This document shows, one piece after another, positions 25,447 to 34,323 of a stretch of DNA of 64,000 nt (position 1 is its first letter; every line of letters starts with the position of its first letter). The notes beneath the pieces were generated by a model, which worked only from the letters and a program-made list of their open reading frames with translations, made no database searches and was not told where the DNA came from. The stretch comes from UBA2033 sp035345875 (GTDB lineage Bacteria > Spirochaetota > Leptospiria > Leptospirales > Leptospiraceae): contig DAORDH010000010.1 of assembly GCA_035345875.1 (NCBI GenBank), positions 89,775-153,774 of the forward strand, read 5' to 3'. The translations under genes and the position numbers were made by a program.

Positions 25447-27867
25447 CTATTTCGTTTCCAGTTCATCTAAAATATTTTTAATATCTTCAATCAATATAGG
25501 TTTTGTGAGATAATGATACATACCAGCTGCTAAATATTTTTCTTTATCTCCTTTTATAGCGTTAGCCGTTACGGCAATGATATAAGGTTTTTTGTCAACG
25601 AGTGGGTCATGCATAATTGTTTTCGTTGCATCAATCCCATCCATTTCGGGCATTTGAATATCCATGAAAATGATATCAAAAGATTTTTCTCTGACGATTT
25701 GAGTCGCTTCTAAACCATTGTTTACAAAAACGGGAGTATATCCTAGTTTAGATAAAACTAAATCGATTAATTTTTGATTGGTTGAGTCGTCTTCTGCGAC
25801 GAGTATTTTTAAATTTCTTGGCATTGGTTTTTCTTTTGTAAAAGTTTTGTCATCAATAGATTCCATTTTATGAAAACTTTTTTTGAGTGGAATTTTGATT
25901 GTGAATTTTGATCCAACTTTTTCTTCACTTTCAATATAAAGTTTACCATCCATGACTTGAATTAATTTTTGTGAAATCGCAAGACCTAGTCCTGTTCCTC
26001 CATACTTTCTTGTGCTAGAAGTATTTGCTTGCATAAAACGCTGAAAGAGTAGATGTTGTTTGTCTTTAGGTATCCCGATTCCTGTGTCGTTTATTTGGAT
26101 TGAGATTAGATCGCTATCTAAAGTTTCACTGATTTTTTTTGCAATAATTTCTACCTTACCTTTTTCAGTAAATTTAACTGCATTGCTAATTAAATTTGCA
26201 AGAATCTGTTTTAGCCTTGTTGAATCTCCCATAACGTTTTCAGAAAAATCTTCATATATGAATAAGTGAATACCAATGCCTTTTTTTTTGGCTTGAACTA
26301 AAAACAATTGAACAGTGTCTTTAATTGCCTCTCGTATATTAAACGGTTGAGAGACTAATTCTAATTTTCCCGATTCGATTTTTGAATAATCTAAAATATC
26401 GTTTAGCAAAACTAGTAGACTTTGACTGCTATTTTTTAAAGTTACAACATAGTCTTTTTGGTCATCTGATAGGTTACTATCTAATAAAATTTCTGTCATC
26501 CCGATAATTCCATTCATAGGTGTTCTAATTTCATGACTCATATTCGCAAGAAAATCTTTTTGAGCTTGGTTGGCTTTTTCTGCTTCTTCTTTTGCTTGAT
26601 TGAGTTCATGAGTTCTTATTTTAACTTTTTCCTCTAGCTCGCGGGTAACGGTATCTTTCAATTTTTCTTTTTCAATAAATGCAGATAGAAATCGTTTTGA
26701 AAGTAAGATTGATTGAAATAAGATAAAGGAAAGTATCCCGAAAGGACCGAGTTCTTCCCCTCGATAGATTTCATTCATATATAAAAGATCATTTGCAACT
26801 ACTGTAAGTAAAATAATCGTTCCTGTAAAAAAAAGATAAGAACCCTCTCTTTCTTGATTGACTGCTTTTATAATAACCCAGAAGCCAAAAGCAAATTCAA
26901 GGGAACCGACAATTTGAGATGGTATTGCGGTTCTACTATAAAACTCAGGAGAAAAAATTAAAAGAGATGTGAAAAGTGCCGCAATAGAATAGAATAAACG
27001 TATGAAAATTGGACTTGTGATTCCAGGGTAGATTTTACAAATAAAATGAATTCCTAAAGGTATGGCAAAAAACCAACTGAAAAATTCGAGCCTAGAATAA
27101 AAACCATAGGGAAGGTCAGGAAAAATTTCTGCAATTAATCGATAGCCGCAAGAGATAAGTCTTACTAAGACGACAAAGCAAAATAAGCTAAAAATAACAG
27201 AGGAAGTATCAATTCTGTAGAATAGATAAATTCCTAGGTGATATAGAACCGTAATAAAAATTACACCAGCTAAAAAAATTTCCATATCTCGTTTGAAATT
27301 AATATATTTGGTAATTCCTTCGTGGGTTCCTAGTATAATAGGATTCCACATTCCACCTTTACGATAGTGATAATTTGAAATTTGGACTACAATGTCTAAA
27401 TGGTCATTATACTTTGGTAGATAGAGTGTGAGTGGAACTGTTCTGGGCATTGATGAGTAGTAATCTTTTCCTACTTTGCCCGACTCTTTTATGATTTCGT
27501 TATTTACGATTACTTTGAAGGCTGTTCCTTGTTCCTTCATTGTAATTGCCAAGGGTGGAGCGTTAGGTGGCAGTTTTATTCTAACTTTAAATGTTCCATA
27601 GCCTTTACCATCTATTTCTGTGCCTTTCCAGTTAAAACCATTCCAAGAATGAGGAACATTAATATAAATACTATTTTCATCTTTTTCGAAATTAGTATTT
27701 AGTTCATTCCAATTGAAAACAAAGTCTCCATCCAATTTATAAACAATACTAGATTGAAAAGAAATATCAGAAGCATCAATTTCTCCTCTAACCGCCGATT
27801 GCTTAAATAAGCGGGGATTGCAAGAAATCAGAAAAAAGAATACTAGTATGAAGAAAAAATATCTCAC
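25447..27867 (-). CDS. 7TMR-DISM hybrid histidine kinase with receiver
   Basis: This is an 806-aa sensor kinase. The N-terminal signal ends in LISC (Cys 16), and a jelly-roll-like extracytoplasmic domain (about 40-185) follows. Seven hydrophobic segments (about 195-392) form a 7TMR-DISM module. A coiled coil leads to HisKA with the phospho-His H445 in SHEIRTP, an HATPase domain with TGIGIP and GTGLGLAIS, and a C-terminal receiver with IIFMDIQMPEMDG. It overlaps the end of the PPK2 gene upstream by 4 bases, so sensor and polyphosphate kinases are translated together. The ligand of the jelly-roll domain may be a carbohydrate, but this is inference from fold type. Confidence 0.9.
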   Translation of the reverse strand: MRYFFFILVFFFLISCNPRLFKQSAVRGEIDASDISFQSSIVYKLDGDFVFNWNELNTNFEKDENSIYINVPHSWNGFNWKGTEIDGKGYGTFKVRIKLPPNAPPLAITMKEQGTAFKVIVNNEIIKESGKVGKDYYSSMPRTVPLTLYLPKYNDHLDIVVQISNYHYRKGGMWNPIILGTHEGITKYINFKRDMEIFLAGVIFITVLYHLGIYLFYRIDTSSVIFSLFCFVVLVRLISCGYRLIAEIFPDLPYGFYSRLEFFSWFFAIPLGIHFICKIYPGITSPIFIRLFYSIAALFTSLLIFSPEFYSRTAIPSQIVGSLEFAFGFWVIIKAVNQEREGSYLFFTGTIILLTVVANDLLYMNEIYRGEELGPFGILSFILFQSILLSKRFLSAFIEKEKLKDTVTRELEEKVKIRTHELNQAKEEAEKANQAQKDFLANMSHEIRTPMNGIIGMTEILLDSNLSDDQKDYVVTLKNSSQSLLVLLNDILDYSKIESGKLELVSQPFNIREAIKDTVQLFLVQAKKKGIGIHLFIYEDFSENVMGDSTRLKQILANLISNAVKFTEKGKVEIIAKKISETLDSDLISIQINDTGIGIPKDKQHLLFQRFMQANTSSTRKYGGTGLGLAISQKLIQVMDGKLYIESEEKVGSKFTIKIPLKKSFHKMESIDDKTFTKEKPMPRNLKILVAEDDSTNQKLIDLVLSKLGYTPVFVNNGLEATQIVREKSFDIIFMDIQMPEMDGIDATKTIMHDPLVDKKPYIIAVTANAIKGDKEKYLAAGMYHYLTKPILIEDIKNILDELETK

Positions 27868-28604
27868 GAAAACTTAGATGGTATGTTTAATTCACTTTCT
27901 AAACGATCACAGAATAATCTAAGCACTTCCGTTCTTGCATAGTATTTATCATTTGCTGGAATAATATACCAAGGAGCGTTAGGCTTATGTGTTCTTGTGA
28001 ATGCCTCTTCTGCTGCTGCCTCATACAATGACCATTTGTCTCTATTTCTCCAATCTTCTTCGGTTAACTTCCATCTCTTTAAAGGGTCATCTTGTCTTGC
28101 ATTGAAACGTTTTAATTGTTCGTCTGGAGAAACATGGAGCCAATATTTTATAATAATACTTCCTGCATCCGTTAAATCCTCTTCAAAATTTACAATTTCC
28201 CCGTAAGCTCTTTGCCAATCCTCTTCTTTTGTAAAACCTTCAACTCTCTCGACTAAAACTCTGCCATACCATGAGCGATCAAAGATTCCAATGTTTCCAT
28301 GAGAGGGTAGTTTAGTCCAAAATCTCCATAGATAATGGTGATTCCTTTCCACTTCATTTGGCGCAGCAATCGAAGTTACTGTGTAAAGTCTTGGATCTAT
28401 CCTAGACGTTAGTCTTCTGATAGCGCCGCCTTTTCCTGCTGCATCCCATCCTTCAAAAACTAATACTATAGATCTTTTCTTTTTGTGGCTGTAATGAGAA
28501 AAGAGTCTGGCTTTTTCCTGCAATTCATCGATGATTTTTTTATATTCCTTATTGCCTAGAGATTCGCCGAAAGTAATATCTTTAAATTTTAATGCGTTAG
28601 TCAT
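27864..28604 (-). CDS. ppk2: Polyphosphate kinase 2 family protein (canonical)
   Basis: This is a 246-aa PPK2-type phosphotransferase, which moves phosphate between polyphosphate and nucleotides. It has an intact Walker A (EGWDAAGKG, about 51-59), a Walker B segment IFDRSWYGRVLVERVEGF (107-124) with the conserved Arg, and the lid region with YWLHVSPDEQLKRF and the KRWK-x4-DW segment. The single-domain length fits class I or III PPK2. Whether AMP, ADP or GDP is the acceptor cannot be told by eye. Its ATG overlaps the stop of the second PPK2-like gene (TAATG), so the two products are probably made in equal amounts. Confidence 0.9.
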   Translation of the reverse strand: MTNALKFKDITFGESLGNKEYKKIIDELQEKARLFSHYSHKKKRSIVLVFEGWDAAGKGGAIRRLTSRIDPRLYTVTSIAAPNEVERNHHYLWRFWTKLPSHGNIGIFDRSWYGRVLVERVEGFTKEEDWQRAYGEIVNFEEDLTDAGSIIIKYWLHVSPDEQLKRFNARQDDPLKRWKLTEEDWRNRDKWSLYEAAAEEAFTRTHKPNAPWYIIPANDKYYARTEVLRLFCDRLESELNIPSKFS

Positions 28605-29365
28605 TAGATTGCCTGCTGTTCTTGTGATTTTAGGATTTGGAGCATATCCCTAGAATCAATTTTTAATTTTTCTTCTAAGTTGCGAATGATTGATTCCATG
28701 ACAGAGATTCTACAATAGTATTTGTTTTTTGCAGAAACAACATTCCATGGACAGATTGTTGAGTCTGTTTTATTTATGTATTCTTCAAATAATTTTTCGT
28801 AGTCATCGTAGTTTTCAAGTTCTTCCCAATCACTGTCAGATACCATCCATTTCTTTCCTTCTTCTATCGCTTTTTTGAAACGCTTTTTTTGTTCTTTTTC
28901 GGAGATATTTAAGAAGTATTTTAAAATAATATATCGATCATTCAAAAGAGTCTCTTCAAAATTTAAAATCGATTTGAAAGCATCTTTGTATTCCGATTTA
29001 CTGATATTTTTTTTCTGTTTCTCATAGCTTACTCTTGAATACCAAGATCCATCAAAAATAGATGTTTCCCCATACAAAGGGAGTCGATTCCAATATTCAT
29101 ATAAAAAATGGTGAGTGTTGTGTTTTGGATCAGAATTTTCTAGAGAATAAACTCTGATCCTGCGAGGATCAAGTCGAGTCGTTATACTCTTTAGTAAATC
29201 TCCTTTGCCTGATCCTGCCCAGCCTTCTAGTATGAGAATAGTGGCAAATCGTTGTTTGCTAGCTTCGCTGAATAAAATATAAAGCCTTTCTTGTAAGTCC
29301 TTCTCTACTAAATCGTATGCAGATTTTTCGAGGGTAGGTGAATTTTCAAAATCTTTTAGATGCAT
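28604..29365 (-). CDS. Divergent PPK2 family protein
   Basis: This is a 253-aa protein related to its downstream neighbour over the whole length. Walker A is GWAGSGKG (48-55), with the PPK2 Asp replaced by Ala. The second motif reads IFDGSWYSRV (103-112), where the conserved Arg is Gly, and the following VERVEG is lost. The lid keeps FLNISEKEQKKRF. In known two-domain PPK2 proteins (polyphosphate:AMP phosphotransferase type) one half is similarly degenerate, so this may be the non-catalytic partner of the canonical protein encoded next to it. It follows the amylase gene after 44 bases. Confidence 0.82.
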   Translation of the reverse strand: MHLKDFENSPTLEKSAYDLVEKDLQERLYILFSEASKQRFATILILEGWAGSGKGDLLKSITTRLDPRRIRVYSLENSDPKHNTHHFLYEYWNRLPLYGETSIFDGSWYSRVSYEKQKKNISKSEYKDAFKSILNFEETLLNDRYIILKYFLNISEKEQKKRFKKAIEEGKKWMVSDSDWEELENYDDYEKLFEEYINKTDSTICPWNVVSAKNKYYCRISVMESIIRNLEEKLKIDSRDMLQILKSQEQQAI

Positions 29366-29409
29366 GATATCCCTATTTAAAAAAAATATTTTATTTTGAA
29401 AACAGTTTT

Positions 29410-30651
29410 TTATTTATTTCGGATCCATACTGTCCATTCACCCGGTTTTTCGTATCCAACTTTCCAATCTGAACCAGGATTTTGAAAATAGGATCCAATC
29501 GATAGAGCAAGCGATTCTTCTCCGTATTCATTTAAGAAGATTCCTGCGAATCCCGAATATTTATCGGTTAGATCAATCCAATCTGATTTAGAAATGATTC
29601 CTGCTTTTTTACGGAGGGATATTAAATGTTTCATTTCTTCTTTGAGTCCCCAATCGAAGCAATCAGGCCAGTATACACATGGTGTTCCAGGAGCCGTTAG
29701 TATAAATGCATAGGCAGATGATTTGAACTGTGGAGGACAGGGCCAACATTCTTGTCCCCAGCCATTTGCAGAACTAAATGGAGATGCTCCCATATCATGG
29801 TTGTCTACAAACGTTACTACGGAAGATCTTTCATCTGGGTTTTTACGAAGATTTAAACCATATTTCAGATTGGCTGGATTTGCTGATTGGATTTCTCTCT
29901 TAAGACAAATATCAAAAGCACAACCATTCGAATCTCTTGCCCAACCTAAGATTCTATCTGCTTCATTGGTCCCGTATTTTTGGATCATAGGATCATTTTT
30001 TAAATAGGGGGAGCTTTGCCAGTATTCTCCAACGGAAAAATATTCTTCTCCTTTTGTGCGTTTAATCCAACTCACAACGTCTTCCACTGCATAACCCCAA
30101 ACATAATCCCATCTCCAACCATCAACACCGCAGTCTTGCATGAGTTCATCCATGGCAGAAACAAACCGATTATTTACTTTGGGATTGTCTAATGCAAGGT
30201 CATATTTACCATCCATAAAAGTTCCACCGGTATCGCGCCTACCGATACTCCAATGCTCTCCCGGATGTTCCCATATATCCTCTTGCATTCTAGTTCCATC
30301 GCGATGATTCGTCACTAAGTCTACAATTACTTTTAATCCGAGAGAATGAAGCTTTGTAATCAGTGCAGTTAATTCTTGTTTGCTCCCATATCTTGAATTT
30401 AAATTGAAATCTCGCCAGAAATATCCTTCGCCACCTCCGTGTTTGCCATTCGCCTCCCAAATAGAATCATCAATCCATGGAGGAGGGAGGTAAACCATTG
30501 TAAACCCCATATCCGCAATTTCATCTGCCATGTTTGTTAAAACCTGATACCAAGAATCGTGTCTCCAATCCATAGTGCCGGTTCCTTTTGTTTTTACTAA
30601 ATTCCAATGAAATGCTTGTAATATGATATCTTTTCCGTTTCCTCTTGGCAT
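29410..30651 (-). CDS. Alpha-amylase (GH13)
   Basis: This is a 413-aa GH13 hydrolase without signal peptide, so it is probably cytoplasmic and acts on stored glucan. Conserved regions are DLVTNHR (region I), GWRWDYVWG with the nucleophile Asp (II), SVGEYWQ with the acid/base Glu (III) and FVDNHDMG (IV). The compact size and motif spellings resemble the plant/archaeal-type alpha-amylases (GH13 subfamilies 6/7). It is the first gene of a minus-strand unit with the PPK2 pair and hybrid kinase. About 350 bases of non-coding DNA lie upstream. Confidence 0.9.
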   Translation of the reverse strand: MPRGNGKDIILQAFHWNLVKTKGTGTMDWRHDSWYQVLTNMADEIADMGFTMVYLPPPWIDDSIWEANGKHGGGEGYFWRDFNLNSRYGSKQELTALITKLHSLGLKVIVDLVTNHRDGTRMQEDIWEHPGEHWSIGRRDTGGTFMDGKYDLALDNPKVNNRFVSAMDELMQDCGVDGWRWDYVWGYAVEDVVSWIKRTKGEEYFSVGEYWQSSPYLKNDPMIQKYGTNEADRILGWARDSNGCAFDICLKREIQSANPANLKYGLNLRKNPDERSSVVTFVDNHDMGASPFSSANGWGQECWPCPPQFKSSAYAFILTAPGTPCVYWPDCFDWGLKEEMKHLISLRKKAGIISKSDWIDLTDKYSGFAGIFLNEYGEESLALSIGSYFQNPGSDWKVGYEKPGEWTVWIRNK

Positions 30652-30997
30652 GATCTTCTCCTGCCCTTAGTTTATAAATTGGTTAAGGTTTGTAAAGAGG
30701 AAATAGTTATTTTTTGCAGAATTGGTTTTCTATAGCAAAATACAAAACAATTTTCATCCAAAAAATTATTATGATTAGGATCTTTTAAAAATGCACATTG
30801 AAAAAAGAAAGAGTCAGAAGTGTTTAGAACAAATACTTTTTTAAATGAGAGTATTCTTTCGGCAGATAATTTAAGTTTGAGTTTATTAGAATTTTATTTA
30901 GTTTTCAATTCAGAGTTGGGAGGTCTGTAGGTTTGCTACTAATGAGAGTAGGAATTCTATTGATAAAAGAAAGATTCGATTGAAAGTCTTAAAAATA
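30652..30997. other. Non-coding region upstream of the amylase gene
   Basis: This region lies between the amylase start and the terminator of the lipoprotein gene, both on the minus strand. It is AT-rich with several T and A runs. I see no open frame with a ribosome-binding site and no convincing promoter pair. The amylase promoter should lie here. Confidence 0.5.
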
Positions 30998-31027
30998 AAA
31001 TGGAGCTTCTTAAAAAAAGCTCCATTT
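30998..31027 (-). terminator. Intrinsic terminator of the small lipoprotein gene
   Basis: Arms AAATGGAGCTT (30998-31008) and AAGCTCCATTT (31017-31027) form an 11-bp perfect stem with an 8-base loop. On the minus strand the stem is followed by TTATTTTT, as expected for a rho-independent terminator just after the lipoprotein stop at 31036. Confidence 0.85.
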
Positions 31028-31035
31028 AGGAATTT

Positions 31036-31425
31036 TTATTTTCCTATATCTTTAACAGCTAATTCTAATGATTTTAGTAAACCAGAATCATTTTTTACTT
31101 TATCAAGAGCATTTGTAAACGCTTGTTCTGCTGCAGTTGGTGTTAGAGAACAAGAGAGGTTGCTACAAGTAGAGCTAGAAGAGCAATATGAAGATGCTGT
31201 ACATGTGTATGGAATTGAAGAAGTACAGCCACCAGATGTTCCTGCAAAATAGCATGTAGTTCTGCTAGAACCAGAAGATGAAGAAGTTGCAGAACTTCTA
31301 GAAGATGCTAGTAATAACAATAGAACGAGCAAGTTGTTATTATCTTTTTCTTCCTTATCTGCTTTAGAAGTACCGCATCCAGCACTAAAAAGCATCCCAA
31401 ATACTAACGTGATTAAACAAATCAC
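31036..31425 (-). CDS. Small Ser/Cys-rich lipoprotein, start out of frame as sequenced
   Basis: This is a 129-aa frame beginning at a GTG with no ribosome-binding site. It contains LITLVFGMLFSAGC, a lipoprotein signal and lipobox, then an acidic stretch, a Leu run, a Ser-rich linker and a domain with eight Cys in about 45 residues. The natural start appears to be the ATG at 31445, which has ATAGGAG 11 bases upstream, but that ATG is out of frame because eight As follow it. A ninth A would give MKKKFISVICLITLVFG and join this frame. Either the read is one base short, or the gene is frame-variable. It resembles the N-terminus of the next lipoprotein. No known family was recognised. Confidence 0.7.
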   Translation of the reverse strand: MICLITLVFGMLFSAGCGTSKADKEEKDNNNLLVLLLLLASSRSSATSSSSGSSRTTCYFAGTSGGCTSSIPYTCTASSYCSSSSTCSNLSCSLTPTAAEQAFTNALDKVKNDSGLLKSLELAVKDIGK

Positions 31426-31434
31426 TGATATAAA

Positions 31435-31445
31435 TTTTTTTTCAT
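31435..31445 (-). repeat. A8 homopolymer directly after a start codon
   Basis: On the minus strand the ATG at 31445-31443 is followed by eight As (31442-31435) and then TTTATATCAGTGA, which stops after seven codons. With nine As the same ATG reads through the signal peptide of the lipoprotein. Homopolymers of this kind are typical sites of slipped-strand change, and also typical sites of sequencing error. Confidence 0.75.
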
Positions 31446-31673
31446 AGTTAATTTACTCCTATAGGCATACACACTCAATTCTGATTATTTTGTAAATATT
31501 TTTTTAGTTTCCGTTAAAGAAATCAAGACTACCTAGAATTAAGTAATTTATATTATAAATAAAATTTTTATAACAAGAATATAGATAGAGTAAACAGTAG
31601 TCAAATTTTTCCAGATGATCGTTTCATCTCTTTCGAAAACAGAGAACAAGAGAGGATCTTTAGGATGGAACAA

Positions 31674-31707
31674 AAAGAGACTGATTTTTCTGAAACCAAG
31701 TCTCTTT
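31674..31707 (-). terminator. Probable terminator of the 321-aa lipoprotein gene
   Basis: Arms AAAGAGACT (31674-31682) and AGTCTCTTT (31699-31707) pair over 9 bp with a 16-base loop. On the minus strand the hairpin runs into TTTTTGTT, 14 bases after the stop codon of the gene at 31722. Confidence 0.7.
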
Positions 31708-31721
31708 CGTATAATTTCTTT

Positions 31722-32687
31722 TTATTGGAAAATTATATTTGTGCTACCGCCATCGATTGAATTGCAATCTGTAGATCCTTGACCTGTACTAACCGCGGCT
31801 CCAATTCCAGTTCCTGCGCTATAGTAGTTTCTAACAACAAGTCCGTGTCCATTGCTGAAAATTGAATTGAAGGCATAGAGGCATCGACCACTGACCGTAG
31901 GTGTTGCCGCTGCATTTACAGTTGCACAAGAGCTAGTTGCATTGTATGTACCACCATTGCAAGCTCCGGATACATAAGTTGAACCACTCGAAAAGTCGTA
32001 GCAACTACTTGCAGTTCCATTACTAAAGAAATTGCAACTTCCACCACCCGATACAGAACTCGGAGTATTTGCTACTTGAACTTTAAACCCGCCTCCAAAT
32101 GTTCCAGATAGATAATAGCTAGCAGCTCTAATTCTGTAAGTGCCTGCTGTTGTGAAATTGTAAAGAACTCTTTCTCTTAATCCAGATAAAGTGGAATCTA
32201 TGGATGAATTGACAGAGGTTCTTCCAGTAGAATCGTAAATTTGCAAAACACTATCAAGGGTGCTAGTTGTTGGAAACATGGTAATTAGATAATTTCCAGG
32301 TGTAGAAATAGTCAGCGTATAATCAACGATAGGCGCAGAGGAAGAGATTGTGCCACTAGATGCAGTTCCGTTGATTGTTATAGTTCCGCTACTTGCCGGA
32401 ATGGTTGTGCATTTAGAGGTCGTAGTGGTTTGGTTCAAATTATATCCACTTACACAAACGGTTGAACTATTGCAGTCAGAATTAGTTGTGCAGGATGATC
32501 CGTCGGTTCCAGTTCCAGTTCCTGTTCCGGATCCAGAAGAAGAGGAACTTTTACTTAGTGCTGACAGAATCAGTAGATTTTTTGTTGTATCATCTTTTTT
32601 CTCATTACTACTTGGGCAATTGATCAAGAGTGCAGCAAGAATTGAAAATATGGGTAGGGTGTAATTGATGTTAGCTTTTTGTTTCAT
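31722..32687 (-). CDS. Lipoprotein with a PPC-like beta domain
   Basis: This is a 321-aa protein. The signal peptide ends in ALLINC (Cys 24), followed by an acidic segment, NLLILSALS, and a Ser/Gly/Thr linker with GTGTGTGT. A short Cys motif comes next, then a beta domain (about 105-210) with VDYTLTISTPGNYLITMF and TLDSVLQIYDSTGR, which fits bacterial pre-peptidase C-terminal (PPC) domains. The C-terminal 100 residues are Cys- and Ser-rich. It has the layout of Leptospira surface lipoproteins, and its N-terminal part resembles the neighbouring 129-aa lipoprotein. No enzymatic domain is seen. Confidence 0.78.
   Translation of the reverse strand: MKQKANINYTLPIFSILAALLINCPSSNEKKDDTTKNLLILSALSKSSSSSGSGTGTGTGTDGSSCTTNSDCNSSTVCVSGYNLNQTTTTSKCTTIPASSGTITINGTASSGTISSSAPIVDYTLTISTPGNYLITMFPTTSTLDSVLQIYDSTGRTSVNSSIDSTLSGLRERVLYNFTTAGTYRIRAASYYLSGTFGGGFKVQVANTPSSVSGGGSCNFFSNGTASSCYDFSSGSTYVSGACNGGTYNATSSCATVNAAATPTVSGRCLYAFNSIFSNGHGLVVRNYYSAGTGIGAAVSTGQGSTDCNSIDGGSTNIIFQ
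32507..32532 (-). repeat. Hexanucleotide repeat encoding Gly-Thr
   Basis: Four to five tandem copies of a 6-bp unit (GGTTCC/AGTTCC/TGTTCC on the + strand) encode the Gly-Thr linker of the lipoprotein. Because the unit is two codons, copy changes would alter only linker length. Confidence 0.6.
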
Positions 32688-33030
32688 TGAGATTTTTTTT
32701 TCCTATAAATTGATTTACTGTCACTTTTAGAATTATCCAATTTTAAGAAAAGTGATTTTTAAAAAAATGGTATAAAGTGTGGATAACATGAGTATTAAAA
32801 TAAAACGAATTAAACATAAATCCTGAGATTTATGCCTTCCTTTTATAATATCTATCCATTCTTTCGATTTCAGAAGGGTAATTCCTGATTGGCGTTTAAG
32901 AAAGACTCTAATTTATTAAATAAAGGAGAATTTAGTAAAATCTTAAACTAAAGCATGAGGGGATAATCTCAGTTAGTTGTATTTTTCTAATCTTTGATTT
33001 AGTATGGAATAGCGTTTTAGAAATCTTATT
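32688..33030. other. Non-coding region between lipoprotein and symporter genes
   Basis: No gene is visible in these 343 bases. It contains a small perfect hairpin, CATAAATC/GATTTATG at 32815-32834 with a 4-base loop. A ribosome-binding-like AAAGGAG near 32923 leads to no open frame. The promoter of the lipoprotein gene should be in the left half. Confidence 0.5.
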
Positions 33031-34323
33031 TTATAATAAGTATTTCTGCTTGGATTTTTTTCCGATGATGAAAAGGGTTCCGATACAAATTATTAAGATT
33101 AAAAGCACTAGATAGGGATTTACTATATTCAGAATATAGGGAAGTGAAAGTGTGAGAACGCCACCTCCAATGAATGGGGAAGTAAAGGGAGCAGCTTCTG
33201 CATATACTTTTAAAGCTTTCGTTTTGCATTCTGGATCCACCATTTTCATAAGCATTAACCCGATTCCAGTTGTTCCATTGACCATTCCAAAATTAATTAG
33301 ACTGAGTTCGAATGAATACTCATCTTTGATTAGTTTAGGGCGAACATAGTAATGACAAAATACATTCCAAATAAACCCAATAGAAAATAAAATAGCTAAA
33401 GGAACGATAGCATCCGAAATCACTTTCATATCAATACTTGCAATGCCCGAAAAGATTAACAATTCCATAAATACATTCGAAGCAAGATTTATTATTGAAT
33501 TTTCGATTAAATTCTCTTGTTGTATTAGTTTTAGAAAAGCTTTTACTAGAACTCCGCCGATTAACGCATATACAAACAATGGTAGAGAAGGAATAAGTCT
33601 TTTTAGAATTGATAGAAAAGAATCTGCTTGGATATAGTCGAGTAAATGTAAAATATTTTCTTTAAGCAGTGATCCAATTAAAAAAGCACCGAAGATGAGA
33701 GTAAGAGTGATAATGACTTTTAAGGGATCAAGGTTTAATTTGTCGCCTTCTTCCTCTTTGACAATACCAGCTCCACGCTCACGTCGGATGAGAATTATCC
33801 CTCCAACAATTCCTAAGATCAGTCCGACTGTTGCACTAAAGAGTCCGTATTCTTGACCATTTGGTAATCCATTGTCAATATAAGATTGATTCATTGCAAC
33901 TGCAGTGCCATGACCACCAGCAAATCCAGTTTCTAGGACTGATGTAAAAGCAAGCGGTAGATTAAAAAAAGGTTTAAAAAGTATTAGAGATAGGAAAAGT
34001 CCAACAACCATTTGTCCAACAATTGTAATCCAAACTAAATATGTTTCCCCTAACGACTCTCTGATTTCAGAGGTGACTTGCTTGCCTTCACTTCTTTCCA
34101 GAAACAGAGCAGCAAAAATAAGTGCGATAAATATACTAGGCCAAGTCTTCCATGTGGCATAGATTGGAAGTTCTTTTAAACTTGGAAATCCAGTAAAGAA
34201 TGCTAGAACAATCAGAGAAGAGGTAAGCGATACAGGTATTCTGTATCGCTTTAAAATGTCTATCTTTTGAGTAACGACACTCGCTATACCTAGGATTACA
34301 ATTGTGATAAAAAAATGGATCAT
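33031..34323 (-). CDS. GltS-type sodium:glutamate symporter family protein
   Basis: This is a 430-aa membrane protein with about ten to twelve hydrophobic segments. The stretch ETGFAGGHGTAVAM, followed by FSATVGLILGIVGGI, matches the conserved pore region of the ESS/GltS family. The second half has NGTTGIGLMLMKMVDPE, the repeat-related motif. The start at 34323 was chosen because its ATG overlaps the ispG stop (ATGA); a frame extension to 34335 lies inside ispG. Glutamate is the known substrate of GltS, but the actual substrate here could be another dicarboxylate or amino acid. Confidence 0.85.
   Translation of the reverse strand: MIHFFITIVILGIASVVTQKIDILKRYRIPVSLTSSLIVLAFFTGFPSLKELPIYATWKTWPSIFIALIFAALFLERSEGKQVTSEIRESLGETYLVWITIVGQMVVGLFLSLILFKPFFNLPLAFTSVLETGFAGGHGTAVAMNQSYIDNGLPNGQEYGLFSATVGLILGIVGGIILIRRERGAGIVKEEEGDKLNLDPLKVIITLTLIFGAFLIGSLLKENILHLLDYIQADSFLSILKRLIPSLPLFVYALIGGVLVKAFLKLIQQENLIENSIINLASNVFMELLIFSGIASIDMKVISDAIVPLAILFSIGFIWNVFCHYYVRPKLIKDEYSFELSLINFGMVNGTTGIGLMLMKMVDPECKTKALKVYAEAAPFTSPFIGGGVLTLSLPYILNIVNPYLVLLILIICIGTLFIIGKKSKQKYLL

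Noticed and set aside
30980..31252. 90-aa + strand frame across the lipoprotein terminator
   Set aside because: It overlaps a strong minus-strand terminator and lipoprotein gene, and has no start signal.
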